A stretch of DNA of 39,456 nt, taken from Candidatus Martarchaeota archaeon. Lineage in GTDB: Archaea > Micrarchaeota > Micrarchaeia > Micrarchaeales > Micrarchaeaceae. Each line of letters starts with the position of its first letter. The stretch's first letter is position 1. Made by a program: the position numbers and the translations under genes. Below, one piece after another: positions 31,689 to 38,295 of the stretch. Location of the stretch: positions 1 to 39,456 of the forward strand of contig JAMCZN010000011.1 in the NCBI GenBank assembly GCA_023485505.1, in the 5' to 3' direction. The notes below the pieces were generated by a model. The model was not told the origin of the DNA. It saw nothing but the letters and a program-made list of their open reading frames with translations, and searched no databases.

Positions 31689-32521
31689 TGGACGAGGAAG
31701 CGATTATGTATCTGGCGATGTGTGGCGTAGCGCCCCTCATAGCCATAGCTCAGCTTGGCCAGTTCGGCAGCGGCATCTACACCTACATAATAATACTGCT
31801 TGTGGGATTGCTCATTGGCTTCCTGCTCATAATGACGTTTGCCGACTATGTTGTATTCCCTTTAATAACCGGGATGCTTGACATAACTTTCCAGCCGTAC
31901 AAGAACTACAAGATAACAAGGAGTCAGGATGCGGTGGTGAAGAATGTCAACGGGCTCTATTATGCTACTGGGTTCGTTACGGCAAACCTGTTCTCTTATG
32001 TGTTCAAGGCGGAAAAGCTCGAAGAGGATACGGAACTGAAGAGGATAGAAGCGCCGGAATCCTGGGAAAAGGTGATAATGAGCATACCATTCTCGTTCAA
32101 GTATCATGTGCTTTCTGTCGGATTGAGCGTCCAGACCGTTAGGGACGAGCTTGAAGGGAAACGCGGTTACCAGGAATACCAGATGTCCAGGGCGCTTCAG
32201 AGCGCGAAGGCCAACGACATGGTGATAGCGGACATACAAAGGAAGCTCAACGTCATCCAGGCGAGGATAGACAGCATAGGCAAGGGGGAGAAGCCAATAG
32301 CCTCCCTTATGTACATCGAGACGACTGCCGTCGGGGTAAGCGAAAAGCAGGCTCTTGACCAGCTTTCAGCGCAGGTCAAACAGCTGCAGATATCAATGAG
32401 CGCGATGGATGTGCAGCTCCTAAGGGTAGTCGGAAGGGAGCTCTACACGTTATTCAAGTTTGGCTTCGGGTTGCCGACAACATATGCGCAAGTCGCGACA
32501 AACTTCGGAGTGGAAAAATGA
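31688..32521 (+). CDS. Membrane protein resembling a detached VirB4 N-terminal domain (copy 2)
   Basis: A 277-aa protein; its ATG shares one base with the TAA of the gene before it, so the pair is translated together. Hydrophobic segments at about 5-22 and 31-55 are followed by ITRSQDAVVKNVNGLYYATG, MSIPFSFKYHVLSVGLSVQT, a long helix with ELEGKRGYQEYQ, QARIDSIGKGEKPIASLMYI, and a helical part with QALDQLSAQVKQLQISM, ending in VVGRELYTLFKFGFGLP. The sequence order, with K-R-x-Y-Q-E-Y and G-E-K-P before a strand, is that of the VirB4/TraC N-terminal domain. Together with the ATPase gene 80 nt downstream it may make up a split VirB4. The role is inferred. Confidence 0.7.
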   Translation: MDEEAIMYLAMCGVAPLIAIAQLGQFGSGIYTYIIILLVGLLIGFLLIMTFADYVVFPLITGMLDITFQPYKNYKITRSQDAVVKNVNGLYYATGFVTANLFSYVFKAEKLEEDTELKRIEAPESWEKVIMSIPFSFKYHVLSVGLSVQTVRDELEGKRGYQEYQMSRALQSAKANDMVIADIQRKLNVIQARIDSIGKGEKPIASLMYIETTAVGVSEKQALDQLSAQVKQLQISMSAMDVQLLRVVGRELYTLFKFGFGLPTTYAQVATNFGVEK

Positions 32522-32533
32522 CAAGTGATATTT

Positions 32534-32605
32534 ATGGAAATTGAAAAAATAAACGTTTTTGGCATAATGGATGAGACTGTGCCCGTTGGTGTGGTGTTGA
32601 TATGA
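32534..32605 (+). CDS. Possible 23-aa leader peptide or microprotein
   Basis: An ATG with a GTGAT sequence 4 nt before it opens a 23-codon frame (MEIEKINVFGIMDETVPVGV, then VLI). Its TGA overlaps the ATG of the ATPase gene in an ATGA junction, so it could couple translation. It fills the only sizeable gap between the VirB4-like genes. The frame is too short to be sure it is translated. Confidence 0.35.
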   Translation: MEIEKINVFGIMDETVPVGVVLI

Positions 32606-34104
32606 CTCTGCTTAGACTGCAACATATATTGAGCATCGAAGTGGCCAAGAGGCCATTTATATCCAGGCCGCCGGAGCCTCCTTCAGAGGTGCTGATAAAC
32701 GATCCTCTCCAATCCATTTTCATCGGCACAACCAAGATATTCAGGGTGCCGTTCAGCTGGACGTTCTCAAACCTTGCGAACCCGCACATAGCCGTAGTCG
32801 GTATCACAGGAGCAGGAAAAAGCTACTTTGTGAAAACGCTTCTCATAAGGGCAAGCTACATCTGGAACACAAACGCGATAATAATCGACTGGACCGGGGA
32901 ATACAAGCCATGGGTGCAACAGTCTGGCGGTGTGGTGATATCGTTTGCCAAAGGGGACTACATGAATATACTGGATCTGGCCGGCACAAAACCGCTTGAC
33001 AGGGTAAAGCAGATAATGACCTCCTTTGATATACTTACCGACATCAGCGCTTACCCGGAACAAAGAAGGCTTACCGAGGAGGCAATAGAACAGTGCTATA
33101 CGAACCTTGGCTTTATAGTCTCTGCGCCGCCACCGGAAGGAAAAGAGGCCCCCACATTAAAGAACGCTATATCTCTTCTTGAGGAAAAGCTGCAGGAAGG
33201 AACATATGAATATCCTGCAGAGCTCGAAAACGCCATATACAGGCTGAGGCAGTTCGCAAGGGAAGGGGAAGACTACTTTGCGAGAAAGAGCACCCTTGAC
33301 ATCGGGAAGATTTCAGAATCTGGACTTGTGGACATCGATTTGTCCGGATTGCCCGACGAAAACTTCAGGACTCTTGCCGCTCTTTTCATACTGCAGACGC
33401 TTAAGGAAAAGATGAGGACGGAAAAGATAGGGGAGGCGCCAGGGCTAAAGGCGATGGTTGTGCTTGATGAGGCATGGAAGGTGGCGAGCAATGAGAAAAG
33501 CGACGCCATAATGATCGTCAGGGAGGGAAGGAAGTACCAGTTTGGCCTTATAGTCGCTTCGCAGAATCCGACGGATATACACGAAGCCATATACAGCAAC
33601 GTTGGCACTAACTTCATCCTTAGGATTAAATACGAGAAGTTCCTCAACTTCCTGCAGGGATCGCTTAATTTCTCCAACTTCATAAGAAGCGAGATTGGAA
33701 AGCTTGGGGTAGGCCAAGCTGCGGTCTACATGTTGTTCAGGACCGCAATAAGGTTCCCGGAGACGTTCCTTCTGGAGAAGATCCATGGCGAAGAGCCGCT
33801 GTACGTGTATACGATTGACTTCTCCGATGTGCTTACCCAGAGCGAACTTTCCGCAAACATAATACAGAAGGACTACCAGTTCGAGCAGGGAGAGTTGAGA
33901 AACAACCTCATAGAGGTCAACATAAGCGCAGACGTGATAGAGGGATTATTCAAGATGATGGATAGCAAGAGCAGGAACGTGAAGGCAACTGATTTCATAA
34001 ATGAGCTCAGGATGAGGGACGTGCCAGTGCAATCCATGATATCGTTCCTGAAGAGCCTGAGCCTTGACGATACCCTGATAACAAGGATAATATCTAGGAA
34101 ATGA
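32602..34104 (+). CDS. VirB4/HerA-type conjugation ATPase (CedB-like)
   Basis: A 500-aa P-loop ATPase. The first 50 residues are short of hydrophobic helices and lead into IAVVGITGAGKS with Walker A at 67-74. IIIDWTGEYKPW at about 93-104 is the strand and acidic motif seen in VirB4/HerA members. Walker B is AMVVLDEAW at 284-292, and GLIVASQNPTDI at about 315-326 is the sensor segment. LRIKYEKFLNFLQ and the later VGQAAVYMLF also fit the family. VirB4 of bacteria is about 800 aa; here the N-terminal domain seems to be encoded separately just upstream. A stop codon 30 nt before the ATG excludes a longer form. The ATPase would drive pilus assembly and/or DNA transport at the cytoplasmic face. Confidence 0.9.
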   Translation: MTLLRLQHILSIEVAKRPFISRPPEPPSEVLINDPLQSIFIGTTKIFRVPFSWTFSNLANPHIAVVGITGAGKSYFVKTLLIRASYIWNTNAIIIDWTGEYKPWVQQSGGVVISFAKGDYMNILDLAGTKPLDRVKQIMTSFDILTDISAYPEQRRLTEEAIEQCYTNLGFIVSAPPPEGKEAPTLKNAISLLEEKLQEGTYEYPAELENAIYRLRQFAREGEDYFARKSTLDIGKISESGLVDIDLSGLPDENFRTLAALFILQTLKEKMRTEKIGEAPGLKAMVVLDEAWKVASNEKSDAIMIVREGRKYQFGLIVASQNPTDIHEAIYSNVGTNFILRIKYEKFLNFLQGSLNFSNFIRSEIGKLGVGQAAVYMLFRTAIRFPETFLLEKIHGEEPLYVYTIDFSDVLTQSELSANIIQKDYQFEQGELRNNLIEVNISADVIEGLFKMMDSKSRNVKATDFINELRMRDVPVQSMISFLKSLSLDDTLITRIISRK

Positions 34105-34128
34105 ATATGCCGTATATAAACTGATAAA

Positions 34129-34437
34129 ATGGCCAAGCTCGAGACCTATACTATAACAAGACAGGACCTCAGAAGGATACTCATAGCGTTCGGGATGAGC
34201 GAAAAGAACATAGAGCCGATACTCGCTTCTATGGAAAAGGCCCATAGACACATAAATGTCGTCGTGTTCGCAAGCCTCCTTGAAAGGTCAGGCCTAGAAA
34301 GGGACAAGATAATGAACGTCTTGAGGAGGTTCGGCATGGACGACGTGTCCATAAGGCTGGTGCTCGACATCGCAGACGAGCAGAAGATACTTTCAGAGAC
34401 CGGAAGGCTGTTTGACGTCAGCGTTGACTATGGCTGA
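34129..34437 (+). CDS. Small helical protein with internal duplication, 102 aa
   Basis: An all-helical, charged protein without Cys. Two segments are alike: RRILIAFGMSEKNIEPILAS (about 15-34) and MNVLRRFGMDDVSIRLVLDI (about 62-81), both with F-G-M-[SD]-[ED] and an I-x-x-[IV]-L end, which points to a duplicated helix-turn-helix-like or UBA-like unit. It starts 24 nt after the ATPase gene and is probably in the same operon. It may be a small adaptor for the ATPase; no known family was recognised. Confidence 0.65.
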   Translation: MAKLETYTITRQDLRRILIAFGMSEKNIEPILASMEKAHRHINVVVFASLLERSGLERDKIMNVLRRFGMDDVSIRLVLDIADEQKILSETGRLFDVSVDYG

Positions 34438-34470
34438 CTTTGATGCTGTAATGTTTTTACTAGTGATACG

Positions 34471-34881
34471 ATGGCAAATGCAAAGCAAGACAGATGTATA
34501 ATGTGCGGAGAGCTAAGGCATGGGCTTAAGGTAAAGGAGGATTTTGTAATAATTGCTGTAAGATGGATAAAAAGGAACATAACAAAGAACGAGAAGGGAT
34601 ATTCGCTTGTTGTGTGCAAGGAATGCTACGTTAACTACGACAAGGCAAAGCGCACCTTTATCAAGAGGCAGATACTTTATGTGGCAATAGGCGTGATATT
34701 CGCGGCTCTCATAACCATAGGCTCTACTGACAAGTTCCTCGCCGTTCTTTATTCGATATTGGTGATACTGTTCATGTACATGCTCTCATTGCTGACGTAT
34801 GTCCCAAGCGTCGAAATGCCCAATATGGGCCAGTCCAAATCCTTAAAAAATGGGAAAAACAGTGCCAGAAGGCGCCCATAA
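34471..34881 (+). CDS. Zinc-ribbon membrane protein, 136 aa
   Basis: The N-terminal part carries Cys9-x2-Cys12 and Cys49-x2-Cys52 (CIMCG and CKEC), a zinc-ribbon pattern with a 36-residue loop. Two helices follow at about 68-84 and 89-110, then a basic tail (KNSARRRP). The AGTGATACG before the ATG provides the ribosome-binding site. The zinc part would be in the cytosol and could bind nucleic acid or a partner protein at the membrane. It lies between genes that appear to belong to the conjugation-like locus. A specific family was not recognised. Confidence 0.7.
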   Translation: MANAKQDRCIMCGELRHGLKVKEDFVIIAVRWIKRNITKNEKGYSLVVCKECYVNYDKAKRTFIKRQILYVAIGVIFAALITIGSTDKFLAVLYSILVILFMYMLSLLTYVPSVEMPNMGQSKSLKNGKNSARRRP

Positions 34882-34883
34882 CA

Positions 34884-34893
34884 ATATATAAAA
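34884..34893 (+). promoter_or_regulatory. TATA-like element upstream of the coiled-coil gene
   Basis: ATATATAAAA stands just after the stop of the zinc-ribbon gene and 49-58 nt before the TTG start at 34942. Transcription would start near 34915. A second AT-rich site (GTTATATATTG) lies at about 34904-34914. Confidence 0.4.
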
Positions 34894-34941
34894 GTGTTTG
34901 GAGCGTTATATATTGATATTAACTGTCAGAGGAGTGATTGA

Positions 34942-35667
34942 TTGGCCGAAGTTGCACCAATAGAGCCGAGCATTGAGAGCATAACTATAAAGGGGAAGCT
35001 GCTCAACAGCTTCGAAACTATGTCAAGCAGGCTCTCTACGTTGCAGATGTTCTCGTTAAAGTCATCCGGCGACTCGCTCACCATAGCGAGGGTAGAAAGC
35101 AGGAACATACAGAAAAAGCCATTCCTGTTCTTCATCTTCGACTTCAATTCCGTTGAGATAAAGGTCACGTATTCGATAGGCCTGGATACGAGTGCAAAGA
35201 TACGCAGGCTCTATGTGCTCAAGAACCTTATAGCGGTGCTTTCCCTGGTTTCAGACGCCTACGAGGCGGACAATACCGATTTGCTGCAGCACCTCGATTC
35301 TTCAATAGACGATGTGCTCGGTTCCCTGTCGCAGAGCTACAGCTCGCTTTTCAACAACTACGATTCGCTATTCAACAAATACAGGGAGCTAAAGAGGCTC
35401 AATATAGAGCTCACGAATTCCAACAAGAACCTCTCGGTGCAAGCTGCGATGTTCAGCTCTGAGAACACCGATTTAAAGGACAGGCTGAAGAAGCTTGAAA
35501 CTTACTCAGACGAATCACTCATGTCGATGGTCCAGGAATGGATAGAAAGCCACGATGGGACGATAGATGTTAACGAATTCTCTAACACTTACCACATAAC
35601 GCCTCCAAGGGTCGAGCAGATCCTGAACCAGATGGTGTCTTTGGGATACATTGAATTGAAGGGTTAG
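34942..35667 (+). CDS. Coiled-coil protein with C-terminal winged-helix-like domain, 241 aa
   Basis: The start is TTG 34942, supported by a GGAGTGA ribosome-binding site 5-11 nt before it. Residues 1-100 form a mixed domain with strands (FLFFIFDFNSVEIKVTYSIG). Residues about 135-185 are a coiled coil (LFNKYRELKRLNIELTNSNK). The last 50 residues (LMSMVQEWIESHDGTIDVNE, then PRVEQILNQMVSLGYIELKG) have the helix-turn-helix and wing order of a winged helix and could bind DNA or another protein. No membrane segment is seen. It might be a regulator or a cytosolic scaffold of the locus. Confidence 0.7.
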   Translation: MAEVAPIEPSIESITIKGKLLNSFETMSSRLSTLQMFSLKSSGDSLTIARVESRNIQKKPFLFFIFDFNSVEIKVTYSIGLDTSAKIRRLYVLKNLIAVLSLVSDAYEADNTDLLQHLDSSIDDVLGSLSQSYSSLFNNYDSLFNKYRELKRLNIELTNSNKNLSVQAAMFSSENTDLKDRLKKLETYSDESLMSMVQEWIESHDGTIDVNEFSNTYHITPPRVEQILNQMVSLGYIELKG

Positions 35668-35668
35668 C

Positions 35669-35824
35669 ATGAGATATTCCGTAAGGATAAACAAAAAGAT
35701 AAGGAATGTGCGCGTCTACACGATAGTAAAGAAGGTAACCGGAAACAGCAGCGTCCTTACAAAGATCTTCCTGAAGGTATTCTCTAAAAAGGGTGCCAAT
35801 GAGGAGGTGCCAAAAATAAAGTGA
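35669..35824 (+). CDS. Small basic protein, 51 aa
   Basis: The frame from ATG 35669 to TGA 35824 encodes MRYSVRINKKIRNVRVYTIV, then KKVTGNSSVLTKIFLKVFSK and KGANEEVPKIK. It is strongly basic, without Cys or a clear membrane helix. GAAGGGTTAGC lies just before the ATG, 2 nt after the stop of the gene before it, and the next gene starts 4 nt after its end, so it fits precisely between two coding regions on the same strand. That packing and the residue composition make it likely to be real. Function unknown. Confidence 0.6.
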   Translation: MRYSVRINKKIRNVRVYTIVKKVTGNSSVLTKIFLKVFSKKGANEEVPKIK

Positions 35825-35828
35825 ACGC

Positions 35829-38279
35829 ATGATATTAGGAAAAAGACCGCAACAGACTATTTCGCAGCCGCAAACGTTACACTCTGCAAAACCTACTGAC
35901 AAGAGGAAAAAGCCGTCGATGCGCAAGAAGCTGATAATGGTATTTTCGATAATGTTCCTGGTCCTTGTCGCGGTGCTTGCAGTGCTTGGCATAATGCTGC
36001 ATCAGGAAATGGCATCATACAAGCCCACGTTTGCGGGGATAGGCGGCATACCATATATATCGTCATATTTGCAAGCCCAACGATCACTGTTCTATGGCGA
36101 AAGCAGCTCAATCCTGCCGTTCGTCCAGATATCCTACTCGTCACGCAATGTTTCATACATAAATGTCGTGGCGTCATATTACGATAGCCCTCCACCTACG
36201 CATATATTTGTGTTGAATTGGTCAAACCAGTGCTACCAGTGCGGTGACATCAGCGCAGTGGTGTCAAATCTGAGCCTTGACCTTGGCGCATTTGGGCTTT
36301 TGAACGGCACCAACAAGCTGAGCGTCATATCCAGGCAATCCCTGTCGACTATGCCTGCAAATTCCATACTGATAATATTGAACGGCCTTATGCCGGATTA
36401 CATGGTTTCCAACTCGAACGGCAGCGAAGTGCCGTTAACACAGATCCTTTCAAAGGGGGTAACCGTAATGTACATAGGGAGGAACTTCTCCAGGCTCGTA
36501 TCCGAACAAGACGTAATCGTACCTGCAATCAACAATCCAGGATATCTTACTACCGGAATACCGAGCCAGATAAACACGTCATACGAGGCTAACTCGCTTT
36601 ATGTATATGCCTTCAACAACCCTACGTTCGTATTTAGCACACCGACCTCACAGGCAACCTACGGGCCAATAACATACGAAAGCGTGGGTTCCGGGAGCCT
36701 TGTCGCATTTTCAAATTACCTGAACACGTGGCCGAACACAACGGCATCAGCGTCAGACATATCGCAAGCCATCAGTTCGCTCCTATGGCTGCCATCTTTT
36801 GGTACCACTACGTTTACCTTTGCGCCATCCAACGTGGTGCTCAGTTCGGGCATATTCGGAAACGTAGGCAAACCAATAAAGTCCGGCAGGTCCTTCTTCG
36901 GTTCTGCAACTGCGTATGGAAAAATCGCCGTATCTGGCGTCAATCCAAATGGCAATGTGGTGTACGACGTGCTGTATTACACGCCAAAAATAATTTCGCA
37001 AGGGTCATTGTCGATGCCATCTATCGTTATACCTAACAAGATATTCAATGCCACGATATCCGTATTTACGACCAAGAACCAGTTCATCGAGCCCCATATG
37101 ACGATTTACAATACTAACCTTACGGAGATAAGGCAGCTTCCTCCATTGTTCGCGAAGAACATAACGCCCCCAGCGTACACTGTGATATCAACGCAAAACA
37201 TCGTTTTGCCTCCTGGCGGATACATAGCAAGCATAGAAGGGTTTTCAAACCAGCAGTATGCGAGCGCTTATTTCATTGTGCCCAACGTGACGCTTGGCCT
37301 GGCACAGCAGGTAAACGCGACTGCGTTCAACCTCAGCGCGACAATGGCCGGGGTGCCGTTGAATGACGTCAATGCCACCGTAAGCATAAACAACAATTTC
37401 TACAGGAACGTAACGATAAAGAACGGATACATAATGTATGCCCTGCCTTCCAATTCCAGCATACCTGGCGGTGCACTCACCTTCACTGCAAACGTGCTTG
37501 GAAGGAAATCATATTACGTAACCACTTATACGCCTGTCAACATATCGATAAACCCTCAATACATAGAGTTCATTTTCGCCATGCTGATAGTCGTTCTCGA
37601 GATCACGCTGATAAAGGCGCCGGTAAGGGACGACTTCTTCATTGATGTGCCTTCACTTCCAAAGCCGGAGAGCAGCAAGATAAAGATAAAGTCCACCGAG
37701 CTTATTGGCGTGTTCGACAAGCTCAACTATTACTACCACTGGCACTTCATGCCATTGTCAAAGAGCGAATTCAGGTTTGCAGTTGCAAACAACATAAGGA
37801 TCAACAACATGCCGATAACGCTGACATACAGCAACATAGACGAAGTCCTTAACGGCCTTACCGAAAAGGGTTACATAATATCGGCAGACGAGCTCTACGC
37901 TCCTACCACGTGGATAGAGCAGAGCAAGCACGACATAGAGTACCTTGCGACTTTCAAGAAGCTTAGGTTATTCCTTGTCAGCAATGGCCATATATTTACG
38001 GATCTCGACAAGAGCGATACCTCGGATATAGTCACCACGCTCCACAATGAAAGGGCATACATAGTGGTTTACTCCAGCACAAGCAGATTCATGAAGAATC
38101 TGCCAATCGTTGCAGGTGTCAAGACATACATAGTATTCCTCAACGAGGACAGGCTTGAGGAGTTCAGGCGAAGCCTGTATGACGTTGCCGGACTGGTAAA
38201 CGAGCAGCTCAAGCTTTACATATCAACTGGCACCGTTGTCCTGGTCAACGCCGACAATCCGGAGGGCCTTCCGACATAA
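35829..38279 (+). CDS. Bitopic envelope protein with large ectodomain and cytosolic C-terminal domain, 816 aa
   Basis: A basic cytosolic N-terminus (residues 1-33, KRKKPSMRKK) is followed by a helix at about 34-57, an outside region of about 520 residues, a second helix at about 577-596 and a cytosolic C-terminal domain of about 215 residues. The outside part has many N-x-[ST] sequons and a single close Cys pair (CYQC). The cytosolic part begins with a winged-helix-like stretch (STELIGVFDKLNYYYHWHFM, LNGLTEKGYIISADELYAPT) and continues with strands such as AYIVVYSSTSRF and KTYIVFLNEDRLEEF. Such a layout suggests a sensor or an envelope-spanning scaffold linked to the conjugation-like machine. 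GTGA lies before the ATG. No family was recognised. Confidence 0.75.
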   Translation: MILGKRPQQTISQPQTLHSAKPTDKRKKPSMRKKLIMVFSIMFLVLVAVLAVLGIMLHQEMASYKPTFAGIGGIPYISSYLQAQRSLFYGESSSILPFVQISYSSRNVSYINVVASYYDSPPPTHIFVLNWSNQCYQCGDISAVVSNLSLDLGAFGLLNGTNKLSVISRQSLSTMPANSILIILNGLMPDYMVSNSNGSEVPLTQILSKGVTVMYIGRNFSRLVSEQDVIVPAINNPGYLTTGIPSQINTSYEANSLYVYAFNNPTFVFSTPTSQATYGPITYESVGSGSLVAFSNYLNTWPNTTASASDISQAISSLLWLPSFGTTTFTFAPSNVVLSSGIFGNVGKPIKSGRSFFGSATAYGKIAVSGVNPNGNVVYDVLYYTPKIISQGSLSMPSIVIPNKIFNATISVFTTKNQFIEPHMTIYNTNLTEIRQLPPLFAKNITPPAYTVISTQNIVLPPGGYIASIEGFSNQQYASAYFIVPNVTLGLAQQVNATAFNLSATMAGVPLNDVNATVSINNNFYRNVTIKNGYIMYALPSNSSIPGGALTFTANVLGRKSYYVTTYTPVNISINPQYIEFIFAMLIVVLEITLIKAPVRDDFFIDVPSLPKPESSKIKIKSTELIGVFDKLNYYYHWHFMPLSKSEFRFAVANNIRINNMPITLTYSNIDEVLNGLTEKGYIISADELYAPTTWIEQSKHDIEYLATFKKLRLFLVSNGHIFTDLDKSDTSDIVTTLHNERAYIVVYSSTSRFMKNLPIVAGVKTYIVFLNEDRLEEFRRSLYDVAGLVNEQLKLYISTGTVVLVNADNPEGLPT

Positions 38280-38295
38280 CCCGTTTATCGGTTTG

